This document shows positions 24,982 to 33,894 of a stretch of DNA of 64,000 nucleotides, piece after piece. The translations under genes were made by a program, and so were the position numbers. Under the pieces are notes generated by a model. The model searched no databases. It had not been told where the DNA came from and saw nothing but the letters and a program-made list of their open reading frames with translations. Position 1 is the first letter of the stretch, and each line of letters opens with the position of its first letter. Source of the DNA: a bacterium (GTDB lineage: Bacteria > 4484-113 > JAFGCY01); NCBI GenBank assembly GCA_020849855.1, contig JADZFO010000060.1, positions 1 through 64,000 on the forward strand, in the 5' to 3' direction.

Positions 24982-26976
24982 TTGAGCAAGTTCGACAAGA
25001 AGAATGGCCTGCCGCCTGGCGCGGACAAAGCCGCGCACTCGCTGGGCGAGGACCTCGTAGCCGAGGTTTCCGCCGGTGGCAAAAGCGAGTACACCGGCGA
25101 AGACATTCAGGTACTCAAAGGCCTTGAGGGTGTGCGCGTCCGCCCGGCCATGTACATCGGTTCCACCGGCGAGCCGGGTCTGCACCACCTGGTCTGGGAA
25201 ATCGTCGACAACGCAATCGACGAGGTGATGGCCGGCTACGCCACCAAGGTCATTGTGGAGCTGCACGAGGACGGCAGCGTCAGCGTCGAGGACGACGGCC
25301 GTGGTATCCCGGTTGACTTCATGCCCGAAGAGGGCAAGCCCGCGCTTGAGGTAATCCTCAGCACCCTGCACGCCGGCGGTAAGTTCGGTGGTGAAGCCTA
25401 CAAGGTTTCCGGCGGTCTGCACGGCGTGGGCTCATCCGTGGTCAACGCCCTCAGCCTGCGCTTTGAGGCGGATGTCCATCGCGACGGCCAGGTGCACCAT
25501 ATCGGCTTTGAGCGCGGCAACACCACCCAGCCGATGAGCATCACCGGCAAGAGCAAGAAGCGCGGCACCATCATCCGCTTCTGGCCCGACCCGGAGATCT
25601 TCGAAACCGTGGAGTTCAAGGCCTCAACCCTTGAGGGCCGCCTGCGTGAGCTGGCCTTCCTGAATGCCGGCATCGAGATCACCCTGATCAACGACCAGGC
25701 CGAGGACGAGGAAGACAAGCGCCAGGTCTACAAGTACAAAGGCGGCCTTTCCGAGTTCGTGAAGTACATGTGCCGCAGCTCCCAGAGCATCACGCCCATC
25801 GTGCACTTCATCAAACAGATCGAGGACACGCGCATCGAGATCGCGATGCAGTGGACGGACGGCTACCAGGAGCGCATCAACGGCTACGCCAACAACATCT
25901 TCACCAAGGACGGCGGAACGCATGTTGTGGGCCTGAAGGCCGCGCTGACACGTGTGGTCAACCAGTACGCCTCCAAGCGCGACCTGATCAAGGGCAAGGA
26001 GCAGGTCACCGGTGACGACATCCGCGAGGGCCTGGTGGCCATCGTAAGTGTCTGGCTGCGCCAGCCGCAGTTTGAGGGCCAGACCAAAGGCCAGCTGGGC
26101 AACAGCGAGGTCAAGGGTCTGGTGGAACAGGCCCTCGGCGAGGCCCTGAGCACCTACCTGGACGAGAACCCCGGCGTGGGTAAGAAGCTGGTGGACCGCG
26201 CCGCCGCGGCTGCGCGCGCGCGTGAAGCGGCCAAGCGCGCCCGCGATATCGAGCGCAAGAAGAGCGGCCTGTCCTCGGGCCTGCCCGGCAAGCTGACCGA
26301 CTGTTCCGAGAAGAACCCCGAGCTCTGCGAGCTCTTCATTGTTGAGGGCGACAGCGCCGCGGGCCCCGCCAAGGGCGGGCGCAACCGCGCCACCCAGGCA
26401 ATCCTGCCGATCCGCGGCAAGATCCTCAACGTCGAAAAGGCCAACATGCTGCGCGTGCTGCAGAACGAAGAGGTGCGCGCGATCATTTCAGCCATCGGCA
26501 CCGGCTTCGGCCACGACTTCAACTATGACAAGCTGCGCTACCACAAGATCGTCATCATGACCGATGCCGACGTGGACGGCGCGCACATCCGTACCCTGCT
26601 GCTGACCTTCTTCTTCAACTTCATGCCGCAGCTTATCGAGAACGGCAAGCTCTACATCGCGCTCAACCCGCTCTACCGCCTGCGCAAAGGCAAGGGCAAG
26701 CCGATCTATGTCTTCACCGAGAAGGAGCGCGAGGCGAAGACCAAGGAGCTGGGCGGCAGTGTGGACGTCACCCGCTTTAAGGGTCTGGGCGAAATGAACC
26801 CGGACGAGCTGGCGGAAACGACGCTCAACCCCGAGAGCCGCACCCTGCTGCGGGTCAACATTGAAGACCTGGAGGAAGTGCGCCGGGTGGTGGACCGCCT
26901 GATGGGCGATGAGGTCGCCCCGCGCAAGCGTTTCATCACGGAATACGCCCGCAAGGTCAAGAACCTCGACATCTAA
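24982..26976 (+). CDS. gyrB: DNA gyrase subunit B
   Basis: 664 residues, starting at TTG 24982 behind CGGAGAAACGA. ATPase (GHKL) domain: VRPAMYIGSTGEPGLHHL, EIVDNAIDE, DDGRGIPVD and GGLHGVGSSVVNALS. Transducer, then TOPRIM: LFIVEGDSAAGPAKGGRNRA (most GyrB have EGDSAGGSAKQGRDR), DADVDGAHIRTLLLTFFF, and the terminal FKGLGEMNPDEL. The TOPRIM variants (AGP for GGS, NRA for DRx) are mild and leave the acidic residues intact. No gyrA lies in the window. It is convergent with glpX, 21 nt apart. Confidence 0.97.
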   Translation: MSKFDKKNGLPPGADKAAHSLGEDLVAEVSAGGKSEYTGEDIQVLKGLEGVRVRPAMYIGSTGEPGLHHLVWEIVDNAIDEVMAGYATKVIVELHEDGSVSVEDDGRGIPVDFMPEEGKPALEVILSTLHAGGKFGGEAYKVSGGLHGVGSSVVNALSLRFEADVHRDGQVHHIGFERGNTTQPMSITGKSKKRGTIIRFWPDPEIFETVEFKASTLEGRLRELAFLNAGIEITLINDQAEDEEDKRQVYKYKGGLSEFVKYMCRSSQSITPIVHFIKQIEDTRIEIAMQWTDGYQERINGYANNIFTKDGGTHVVGLKAALTRVVNQYASKRDLIKGKEQVTGDDIREGLVAIVSVWLRQPQFEGQTKGQLGNSEVKGLVEQALGEALSTYLDENPGVGKKLVDRAAAAARAREAAKRARDIERKKSGLSSGLPGKLTDCSEKNPELCELFIVEGDSAAGPAKGGRNRATQAILPIRGKILNVEKANMLRVLQNEEVRAIISAIGTGFGHDFNYDKLRYHKIVIMTDADVDGAHIRTLLLTFFFNFMPQLIENGKLYIALNPLYRLRKGKGKPIYVFTEKEREAKTKELGGSVDVTRFKGLGEMNPDELAETTLNPESRTLLRVNIEDLEEVRRVVDRLMGDEVAPRKRFITEYARKVKNLDI

Positions 26977-26997
26977 GCGCCATAGGCGACGGCCGGC

Positions 26998-28071
26998 CTA
27001 AACCGTGATCGGTTCGCCGTGGCGGTCCAGCATGTAGATGCTCTCGATGAAGCGCACGCGCCGGCTGGCATAGGTCATGCTGACGCTGCTGACCCGCACG
27101 CCATTGCCATAGAAGCGCACACCGTCAAGCAGGTCGCCCTTGGTCACGCCGGCGGCCAGGAAGACGATGTTGTTGCCGGGTGCGAGGTCGTCATTGCGCA
27201 GCACTTGGTCGGGGTCAACCCCCATGGCCAGGCAGCGCTGGCGCTGGGCCTCATCCTTAGGCTTCAGGCGTGCCTGGATCTCGCCGCCCAGGCACTTCAG
27301 GGCCGCCGCGGTGATCACGCCTTCCGGCGCACCGCCGATGCCCATGGCCATGTGGATGCCGGTACCGCGCAGTGGCACGCTGATGCCGGCGGAGAGGTCG
27401 CCGTCGGAGATCAGCTTGATCCGGACTCCCACGCGGCGCAGTTCTTCGATCACCTCGCTGTGGCGCGGGCGGTCGAGGACCACCACCACCAGGTTACGCA
27501 CATCGCGCTGCAGGGCGTCGGCCACGATGTTGCAGGTGTCGGCGATGGGGTCGTCAATGCTTACCTTTCCCACGCACTGGCCCGGGACGACCAGCTTTTG
27601 CATATAGATGTCCGGGGCATGCAGCAGGCCGCCTTTCTCGGCAATGGCCATAACGGCAATGGCGTTGGCGGCGCCGGTTGCGCAGAGGTTGGTGCCCTCC
27701 AGGGGGTCCACGGCGATGTCCACCTGGACTCCGGAGTCCTGCCTTCCAACCTTCTCGCCGATGTACAGCATCGGCGCCTCGTCGCGCTCGCCTTCACCGA
27801 TGACGATGGTGCCATCCACATTCGCGCCGTCGAGGGCCCGGCGCATGGCGGTGACCGCTGCCTGGTCCGCAGCTTCGCGGTCGCCGCAGCCCATCAGCTT
27901 GGCGCACTCAATGGCCGCCTGCTCGACCGCGGGCAGGAAGTCCTGCGCGATCTGGGCTTCAACTTTGTCCAGCAGGGTGATCTTGGATGTGGCCGCACTG
28001 TCGGGGCGCTGAATCTGGTCCAGACCATTGCTGGCGAAACTGACCACCTGGCCTTCGCGTGAGTCTTGCAT
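26998..28071 (-). CDS. glpX: Class II fructose-1,6-bisphosphatase GlpX
   Basis: 357 residues. Removes the 1-phosphate of fructose-1,6-bisphosphate in gluconeogenesis, possibly also sedoheptulose bisphosphatase. Motifs: [53 protein letters not shown] and [16 protein letters not shown]. Start ATG 28071 rather than the in-frame ATG at 28083, because GGAGGGA sits 5 nt upstream of 28071. It is divergent from the lipoprotein gene at 28121; a minus-strand TATAAT around 28106-28111 could serve it with a ~35-nt leader. Confidence 0.95.
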   Translation of the reverse strand: MQDSREGQVVSFASNGLDQIQRPDSAATSKITLLDKVEAQIAQDFLPAVEQAAIECAKLMGCGDREAADQAAVTAMRRALDGANVDGTIVIGEGERDEAPMLYIGEKVGRQDSGVQVDIAVDPLEGTNLCATGAANAIAVMAIAEKGGLLHAPDIYMQKLVVPGQCVGKVSIDDPIADTCNIVADALQRDVRNLVVVVLDRPRHSEVIEELRRVGVRIKLISDGDLSAGISVPLRGTGIHMAMGIGGAPEGVITAAALKCLGGEIQARLKPKDEAQRQRCLAMGVDPDQVLRNDDLAPGNNIVFLAAGVTKGDLLDGVRFYGNGVRVSSVSMTYASRRVRFIESIYMLDRHGEPITV

Positions 28072-28086
28072 TGCTCCCTCCATGGC

Positions 28087-28107
28087 GTAGGGGCGCCGGC
28101 AGGGCGA
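28087..28107 (+). repeat. Half-copy of the GTAGGGGCG repeat family
   Basis: GTAGGGGCGCCGGCAGGGCG followed by ATT, closely matching 118-139. It forms most of the glpX leader (antisense orientation). Confidence 0.4.
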
Positions 28108-28108
28108 T

Positions 28109-28114
28109 TATACT
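28109..28114 (+). promoter_or_regulatory. -10 hexamer TATACT of a leaderless start
   Basis: TATACT, 6 nt, then ATG 28121. The same 15-nt stretch read on the minus strand holds a TATAAT suited to glpX, so the two promoters overlap back to back. Confidence 0.55.
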
Positions 28115-28120
28115 GTCAGC

Positions 28121-29236
28121 ATGCGCTCTATGCTGGCCCTGCTGGCGCTGTGCCTCTGTGCGGCGGCCTGTCCGCTGGTTAGCAGCGAGTCCGCGCAGCC
28201 CGGCTTCAGGCTGGCGGGCAGTCTCAGTCTGCGCGCAGGGCAGCTGAGCTACCTGGCCGCGGCAGGTGATTCAGAAGCAGGTCCCGGCATCGCCATTGGA
28301 GCGCAGCTGCCGCCCGCTGCGAAGATCCTGCCATATCAGACCGTAGCGCTGGGCGATCTGGCCCTGATTACGCAGGTCGATGCATCCCTCGAAGTATCGA
28401 CATGGGCCATCCCCGCTGCGGACCCTGCGGCAGCCAGAGGGCATGAGAACTGCCTGCCGCTGCTGGTTGATGGGACCTGCCGGGCACTGCTGGAGCTGCC
28501 TGACGACTCACTGGCCCTGGGCGGTCTGCGCCTGCTGGGGGCCGACGGTGCGGCGGCGCTGAGCCTGCCACAGGCCGAGCTGCTGCTGCCCGCGGCTGGC
28601 GAGCCTGGCGGTTTGTGCTTCGCTGCTCTGCCGGGCGAAGGGTCATCACTGATCTATCCCTTTGGCAGCCGCCCGGAGGTGCTGGCCTGGGACAGCGCGG
28701 CTGAGGCGGAGCTCTGGCGCGCCAGCCTGCCCACGGACTTCACCTGCGCGGACCTGCGGATGCTGGCTTGCAGCGCAGAGGCGGCCGTGTTCATGGTGCA
28801 GTACGACTTTGAGCACTTTGAGATCTTCTGCGTCGACAGTGCCGGCTCGGCGCGCAGCTGCGCCCGCCTGGCCCGGCAGCCGGCCTTTGTGACCACCTTC
28901 CCTGGCGGCGCCTCGCGGCTGGCCCAGGTGCAGATCCTGCCCGGCGGCAGGCTGAGTATTCTGCTGGCCGGAGGACGCGAGCAGTGTGTGCTGGACCTGG
29001 CCAGTGGCGAGACTTCCTTCGGGCCCGCCGCGGGCGGCCATGCGGAGCTGGAAGAGGACAACACAAACCCGGTCGGCGAGCCAGGCGTTCCGGGGCCGGG
29101 GCAGCCCGCCCTGTCACAGGGCCTCCTGCCCACAGCCGCCGGGGCGGACTGGACAATTGATGCCCTGCTCAACCCGCGGGGAGAGGTGCTGGTGCTGACC
29201 AGCGACGGGCCGCAATGGCTGCGGCCCGGCAGCTAA
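28121..29236 (+). CDS. Putative lipoprotein, function unknown
   Basis: 371 residues. The N-terminus MRSMLALLALCLCAAAC is a likely lipoprotein signal cleaved before Cys17. The mature part is rich in short beta strands with repeated aromatic/Gly turns (for example VFMVQYDFEHFEIFCVDS, VQILPGGRLSILLAGG, VLVLTSDGPQWL), suggesting a beta-propeller-like fold, but I recognise no family. An acidic, Pro-rich linker (EEDNTNPVGEPGVPGPGQP) lies near residue 310. Start from the leaderless TATACT box. Confidence 0.65.
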   Translation: MRSMLALLALCLCAAACPLVSSESAQPGFRLAGSLSLRAGQLSYLAAAGDSEAGPGIAIGAQLPPAAKILPYQTVALGDLALITQVDASLEVSTWAIPAADPAAARGHENCLPLLVDGTCRALLELPDDSLALGGLRLLGADGAAALSLPQAELLLPAAGEPGGLCFAALPGEGSSLIYPFGSRPEVLAWDSAAEAELWRASLPTDFTCADLRMLACSAEAAVFMVQYDFEHFEIFCVDSAGSARSCARLARQPAFVTTFPGGASRLAQVQILPGGRLSILLAGGREQCVLDLASGETSFGPAAGGHAELEEDNTNPVGEPGVPGPGQPALSQGLLPTAAGADWTIDALLNPRGEVLVLTSDGPQWLRPGS

Positions 29237-29287
29237 AGCACGCCTGCCATTTTTCCGGATTCTTGTGGTAATATCTGTACCCCGCAT

Positions 29288-29362
29288 CGGGCGGTGGCTC
29301 AGTCCGGCTAGAGCGCTGCGTTCGGGTCGCAGAGGTCGGGAGTTCGAATCTCCCCCGCCCGA
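29288..29362 (+). tRNA. tRNA-Pro (CGG)
   Basis: 75 nt folding as a full cloverleaf: acceptor CGGGCGG/CCGCCCG, D-arm GCTC/GAGC, anticodon stem CTGCG/CGCAG with loop TTCGGGT (anticodon CGG at 29323-29325, reads CCG), T-arm GGGAG/CTCCC with loop TTCGAAT, discriminator A29362. CCA is not encoded. A TAATAT about 15 nt upstream is a possible -10. Confidence 0.96.
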
Positions 29363-29469
29363 GATTTTTCCACACCGAAGATTAATCCTCGGTTGTGCGA
29401 CCGGATTCGTTTGCAGTCCGTCATGGTACTATTCTGAGTGGTGGCAGCCGCAGGGGGATAGGCTCGGCA

Positions 29470-29898
29470 ATGAAAACAATTGTGGTCTTTGGCAGTTTCG
29501 TCGGGAACACCGAGACACTGGCAGGATACGTGGCACGTGGGCTGGAATTGGCAGGCCACGCTGTGACTTTGAAAGACGTCGTCTATGCCGACATCGACGA
29601 GCTGCAGGACTATGAACTGATCCTGCTGGCCAGCCCTACCTACGAACCCAAGATGGTTCAGGACGACATGCTCCCCTTTTACGAGAAGCTGGCGGGCGTG
29701 CGTCTGGATGGCAAGAAAGCCGCGGCTTTCGGCCCCGGCGATACCGCCTGGCCGGACTTCTGCGAGGCCGTGCACTTCCTGGAGAAACGCCTGCGCGACT
29801 GCGGCGCCGAGATCATCGCTGAAGCGCTGATGGTCGATGGTGTGGTCGAAGAGCACGAGACCCGGGCCGTGGAGTGGGGCAGGAGTATCGGCGCGTAG
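29470..29898 (+). CDS. Flavodoxin
   Basis: 142 residues from ATG 29470, preceded by AGGGGGA. The FMN phosphate loop GSFVGNTETLA (canonical SxTGNT, here with V) is at residues 8-18; LASPTYEPKMVQDDMLPF and AAFGPGDTAWPDFCEAVHFLEKRL are the other two flavin-loop regions. It is a single-domain electron carrier; partner enzymes are not evident from the neighbours (a tRNA upstream, a toxin-antitoxin pair downstream). Confidence 0.9.
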   Translation: MKTIVVFGSFVGNTETLAGYVARGLELAGHAVTLKDVVYADIDELQDYELILLASPTYEPKMVQDDMLPFYEKLAGVRLDGKKAAAFGPGDTAWPDFCEAVHFLEKRLRDCGAEIIAEALMVDGVVEEHETRAVEWGRSIGA

Positions 29899-30007
29899 CC
29901 TTTTGATGCATGCTCAAATCAACGAGGCCAGAAGGCTCTAGAGCAGTCTCGCCCAAACCTCTGCGTCACACGGCGGCCCTGGCTCCAACCCAGTTGTTCT
30001 TCCAGCA

Positions 30008-30343
30008 TCAGCTCAGGCTTTCGAGTATTGCTGTAATGTCTGCCTTAAGCTGGGGCAGACGTTCAAGCACAATCTCCCATAAACGCGCGTAATCCAGCTC
30101 CCAGTAGTCGTGAACGATTATGTGCCTGACCGCGGCGATCTCATTCCATGGCACCTGCGGATTTGCGCTGCGCAAATCACGCGGCAACCGGTAGACAGCC
30201 TCACCATTGATCTCCAGCTGGCGGGCGACAAGGGAGTTAAGCAGATCCTCCTCTATGCTGTCTGCCTGCGGGGCGTACTTCTCCACCTTGGCGATTGCAT
30301 CCAGTATGTCCTGCAAACGCTCTAAGGGCCGCCGGTCATTCAC
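30008..30343 (-). CDS. hepT: HepT-like toxin (DUF86)
   Basis: 111 residues, all helical. Contains the HepT active-site motif Rx4HxY as RHIIVHDY (R73, H78, Y80), together with RQLEINGEAV and VPWNEIAAV. HepT is the RNase-like toxin of the MntA/HepT system, silenced when MntA attaches AMP groups to its Tyr. Its ATG overlaps the mntA stop by 4 nt. Confidence 0.88.
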   Translation of the reverse strand: MNDRRPLERLQDILDAIAKVEKYAPQADSIEEDLLNSLVARQLEINGEAVYRLPRDLRSANPQVPWNEIAAVRHIIVHDYWELDYARLWEIVLERLPQLKADITAILESLS

Positions 30344-30648
30344 AGCGGCTGAGCCTGGTCCACCAGCACTTGCCGAATGGCTGGCTTCAGAATGCTCTCA
30401 ACAAGTACGTCAATTCTGACCGGGAGTAGTTCTTCAAGTTCTCCCCACAAGGCAGCATGGCGCCACAAGTCGTACTCACCATCAAAGTCAACGAGCAGAT
30501 CGATATCAGAGTGTTCGCTATCCTCGGCCCTGACTATCGAGCCGGTGATCCGAGGATTAAGCGCACCGTGCCGCACACAGATACGCCGGATGTCCTCTCT
30601 GAAGGCCTCCAGCACTTCACGCGCCTTGTACTTGACGTAGACCGCCAT
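30340..30648 (-). CDS. mntA: MntA-like nucleotidyltransferase antitoxin
   Basis: 102 residues. The minimal nucleotidyltransferase signature GS-x10-DxD is exact: G36 S37 ... D48, D50 (GSIVRAEDSEHSDIDLLVDF), with a third acidic residue in VRIDVLV. The common GSxARG is GSIVRA here. It is the upstream partner of HepT and overlaps it by 4 nt, the standard order. No ribosome site is obvious before the ATG at 30648. Confidence 0.88.
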   Translation of the reverse strand: MAVYVKYKAREVLEAFREDIRRICVRHGALNPRITGSIVRAEDSEHSDIDLLVDFDGEYDLWRHAALWGELEELLPVRIDVLVESILKPAIRQVLVDQAQPL

Positions 30649-30736
30649 ACATAGAGCTTACCGCACATCGCGCCGGGATGGCTTGTTGGCAATGCTGCTG
30701 CAGCCTGACAGACAAAGCACCTGGCTGAGAACAGAA

Positions 30737-32104
30737 CTAAGCCAGCCAGGCGGGCAGCATGTCCCGCTCCGCCACATCTTCCGGCGTCTCACGGCGGATC
30801 AGCACGGCCTGACCATTGTCACCGCTCAGCACCACCGCCGGGCGCGGCACGCGGTTGTAGTTGCTGGCCATGCTGTAGGTATAGGCCCCTGTGCAGAACA
30901 TCGCGATGATGTCGCCGGCCTTCGGTTCGGCCATGGGCTGGTCCCTGAGCAGCATGTCCCCGGTTTCGCAGCACTTGCCGGCAATGCTCCACAGGCCCTC
31001 GTTGTCCGGCAGCTTCGCCGCCGCCTGGGTCTGCTGCCAGCCGCCGCGGCTGGCGTTGATGGCATAGTGCCGCGCGCTGTAGAGCGCAAAACGCGGGTTG
31101 TCCGTCATGCCGCCATCGACGCCCACATAGTTGCGCACGCCCGGGATCTTCTTGATGCTGCGGGCCGTGTAAAGCGTGATGCCCGCCTCGCCAACTATGC
31201 TGCGCCCCGGCTCGTCGCAGAGCACCGGCGGCTCGATCTCCAGCTCGCGGCAGATGCTGATGATGGTGTCGCAAAGCACCTCATAGTGCTGCGCGATCAG
31301 CGGCGGGTGCTGCTCGGGCTGATAGCGGATACCAAGACCGCCGCCGAGGTTCAGCTCGTCCAGTGGCGCGCCGATCTCGCGCTGCACCAGCGCATAGAAC
31401 TCCAGCATGGCCCGGGCCGCGACTCTGAAGGGCCCGCCATCCAGAATCTGGCTGCCGATATGGCAATGGATGCCGACCAGCTCCAGGTCCGGCTGGGCAT
31501 GGATGGAACGTGCGGCCTCCAGCGCGGCTCCGTCGGCCAGGTTGAAGCCGAATTTAGAGTCTTCCTGGCCGGTCTGCACATACTCGTGTGTGCTGGGCTT
31601 GACGCCCGGCGAAACTCGCAGCAGCACCTTCTGGCGCAGCCCCTGGCGCCGGGCTGCTTCAGCGATAAGCTGGATCTCGTCCAGCTTGTCGATAGCGATG
31701 CGGCCGATGCGGCTGTTCACCGCCATTTCGATCTCATCGGGGCTCTTGGCGTTGCCGTGCAGTGTAATCTGCTGCGGGTCCATGCCGGCGCTGAGGGCTG
31801 TGTACAGCTCGCCGCTGGAGACCACATCAATGCCCAGGCCTTCCTGCTGCAGCAGCCTGCACATGCCCTTGCACATGAAGGCCTTGGAGGCGAAGTACAC
31901 CCGGCTGCGCGGATAGATCTCCAGGCGCTTGCGGAACTCCCGGCAATTAGCCCGGATCACGTTTTCCAGCATGACGACCAGCGGGGAGCCGAACTCAGCC
32001 AGCAGCTCGCTGACGGGCCGGCCGGAAAGCTGCAGCTCACCTTCAGCGCTGAAGCTGATGCAGGCATGGTCGAGGAAAAAGCCCTGGGGGGAGTTCGCGC
32101 TCAC
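30737..32104 (-). CDS. lysA: Diaminopimelate decarboxylase
   Basis: 455 residues, GTG start at 32104. Last step of lysine synthesis. Fold-type III PLP enzyme: the PLP Lys in VYFASKAFMCKGMCRLL, GIDVVSSGELYTAL, HCHIGSQ, LNLGGGLGIRY, the phosphate loop EPGRSIVGEAG, and the second-domain residues GKCCETGD and TGAYTYSMASNYN. TAGAAT on the minus strand (32111-32116) is 6 nt from the GTG with no ribosome site. It stands alone between the HIT gene and mntA-hepT. Confidence 0.96.
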   Translation of the reverse strand: MSANSPQGFFLDHACISFSAEGELQLSGRPVSELLAEFGSPLVVMLENVIRANCREFRKRLEIYPRSRVYFASKAFMCKGMCRLLQQEGLGIDVVSSGELYTALSAGMDPQQITLHGNAKSPDEIEMAVNSRIGRIAIDKLDEIQLIAEAARRQGLRQKVLLRVSPGVKPSTHEYVQTGQEDSKFGFNLADGAALEAARSIHAQPDLELVGIHCHIGSQILDGGPFRVAARAMLEFYALVQREIGAPLDELNLGGGLGIRYQPEQHPPLIAQHYEVLCDTIISICRELEIEPPVLCDEPGRSIVGEAGITLYTARSIKKIPGVRNYVGVDGGMTDNPRFALYSARHYAINASRGGWQQTQAAAKLPDNEGLWSIAGKCCETGDMLLRDQPMAEPKAGDIIAMFCTGAYTYSMASNYNRVPRPAVVLSGDNGQAVLIRRETPEDVAERDMLPAWLA

Positions 32105-32110
32105 GCTGTC

Positions 32111-32116
32111 ATTCTA
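32111..32116 (-). promoter_or_regulatory. -10 hexamer TAGAAT of a leaderless GTG start (lysA)
   Basis: Minus-strand TAGAAT, 6 nt before the lysA GTG. Confidence 0.55.
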
Positions 32117-32173
32117 GGGCTGAATGCCCGGATGGCAAACTTGACATTCGACTGGAAGCTGGCATGTGGCAGT

Positions 32174-32608
32174 TCAGGACTGCTCAAGGAGGGACCGGTG
32201 GATGGCCGCGGCCATCTCAGCCAGCGCGTCGGCGTCCGCGGCGCTGCCCGGCACATTAAGCGCCAGGCGGTCGTCCGAAAAGCGCGGCACGATATGGAAG
32301 TGCAGATAGTCAATGGTCTGTCCGGCGGCCGGGCCATTGTTGGACACCACATTAACCCCGTGCGCACCTGTCGCCTTCATGACGGCCGGGATAAGGCGCT
32401 GCAGTGTGTGCATACAGGCGGCCAGATCCTGGGGGCGGGCATCGGCCACAGTGCTGGCCCAGGAGCGCGGTATCACCAGGGTATGACCAGGCGCGGAGGG
32501 GAAGATGTCGAGGAAGGCGTAGGTGTGCTCGTCGTTGTAGACGGCAAAGCTCGGCAGCTCACCGCGCAGGATACGGCCAAAGACGTTGTCGGCAGGTGCT
32601 TCCCGCAT
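32174..32608 (-). CDS. HIT-family protein with altered triad
   Basis: 144 residues. N-terminal NVFGRILRGELPSFAVYND and AFLDIFPSAPGHTLVIPR match HINT/HIT hydrolases. The triad region reads GQTIDYLHFHIVPR: HxHxHxx with the first His replaced by Tyr, while the middle (nucleophile) and third His remain. The usual N-terminal Cys pair (CIFC) is absent. Such proteins hydrolyse AMP-linked substrates. TATGCT on the minus strand (32615-32620) is 6 nt before the ATG. Confidence 0.88.
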   Translation of the reverse strand: MREAPADNVFGRILRGELPSFAVYNDEHTYAFLDIFPSAPGHTLVIPRSWASTVADARPQDLAACMHTLQRLIPAVMKATGAHGVNVVSNNGPAAGQTIDYLHFHIVPRFSDDRLALNVPGSAADADALAEMAAAIHRSLLEQS

Positions 32609-32643
32609 GGCCGAAGCATAACACCTGAAGCAGGGCTTTGCAG

Positions 32644-33894
32644 TTAATCGTGGTGCAGGGCCTGAATGGGATCCAGCGCGCCGGCGCGGCTGGCCGGATA
32701 GACGCCAAAGGCCAGGCCCACAACCGCGCTTACCAGCAGGGTCAGCCCGATCCAGAAGGGCGGGATGTCCGGCGACCAGTAGATGTCGAAACGCTCGCTC
32801 ATCACCATGGAGGTCAGGGAGCCAAGTCCATAGCCGGCGGCAATCCCAAGCGCGCCGCCAGCCAGGGTCAGGGTCATGGCTTCGATCAGGAACTGCATCG
32901 TGATATTGGCGCGCGTGGCGCCCAGCGCCTTGCGCAGGCCGATCTCATGCGTCCGTTCACGCACCACGACCAGCATGATGTTCATCACGCCGATGCCGCC
33001 GATAAGCAGCGCCAGGACTGCCACCGAGGCCAGGGTGTACATCAGGGCGTTGAGATAGCTGGAAAGGAAACTGGTCCAGTCCTCGGCGGTGTAGAGCTTG
33101 AAGTCGTCATCCGCGCCGGATCGGATATGGCGGCTGGCCCGCAGCAGGCGCGTGACGTCATCCTTTGCGGCTTCCATGGTCTCGATGCTCTGCACCTGGA
33201 TGGCCATCCAGAGCAGCTCGTCAGAACCAAAGATGCGCTTCTGGGCGGTACGCAGCGGCACATAAACGGCGCGGTTGTGCTCGGCGCCGGCAGTCAGCGC
33301 ACTGCGGGAGTTCAGGATCCCAAGTACCCGCAGGCGCGCACCCTCCACGGTGATCGTCGCGCCCAGCACCGGCTCTCCTGGCCCAAAGATCTCGCCGGGC
33401 ACATCCGCGCCTAGCACGCAGACACTGGCGGCGGCCTGTTCCTCAGCATCGGTGTAGAGCCGGCCCTCAACAGCCTCCAGGTGCTCCATCCTGAAGAAGC
33501 CATGCGGCTCGGTGACCAGGTTCAGGCTGGCTGAGCGCCAGCCGTGCCGGATCAGAGCGTCCTCCTTGTAGTTGCCACCGACAGCCGACTTCACCAGTGA
33601 TGAGCTGCGCACGGCTTCCAGGTCGCGGTTGCGAAAGCGCTTGACCGCCGGGTCGATTTTGCCCGGGCGCAGGGGCATGTCCGGCATGACGTATACGATA
33701 TCCGGGCTGGCGGCCGTGGCCATGAAGTCAACGAAAAAGCTGCGCAGGCCTTCGCCAAGTGAGACGATGGTCATTACACTGGCAATGCCGATCATGATGC
33801 CCAGCATGGTCAGGAAGCTGCGCATCTTGTGGCGAAGCATCTGCTGAAAGGCTACCCGCAGGGAAGACGGCAGGCTGTAGCCCGCGCTACTCAT
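32644..33894 (-). CDS. MacB/FtsX-type ABC transporter permease (third of three)
   Basis: 416 residues. N-terminal helix in FQQMLRHKMRSFLTMLGIMIGIASVMTIVSLGEGL, periplasmic MacB_PCD domain, then three C-terminal helices with the FtsX signature VRERTHEIGLRKALGATRANITMQFLIEAM. Such permeases act mechanically across the envelope, coupled to a cytoplasmic ATPase. It starts within the end of the previous permease (8-nt overlap) and ends in LDPIQALHHD. It is the most divergent of the three copies. Confidence 0.92.
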   Translation of the reverse strand: MSSAGYSLPSSLRVAFQQMLRHKMRSFLTMLGIMIGIASVMTIVSLGEGLRSFFVDFMATAASPDIVYVMPDMPLRPGKIDPAVKRFRNRDLEAVRSSSLVKSAVGGNYKEDALIRHGWRSASLNLVTEPHGFFRMEHLEAVEGRLYTDAEEQAAASVCVLGADVPGEIFGPGEPVLGATITVEGARLRVLGILNSRSALTAGAEHNRAVYVPLRTAQKRIFGSDELLWMAIQVQSIETMEAAKDDVTRLLRASRHIRSGADDDFKLYTAEDWTSFLSSYLNALMYTLASVAVLALLIGGIGVMNIMLVVVRERTHEIGLRKALGATRANITMQFLIEAMTLTLAGGALGIAAGYGLGSLTSMVMSERFDIYWSPDIPPFWIGLTLLVSAVVGLAFGVYPASRAGALDPIQALHHD

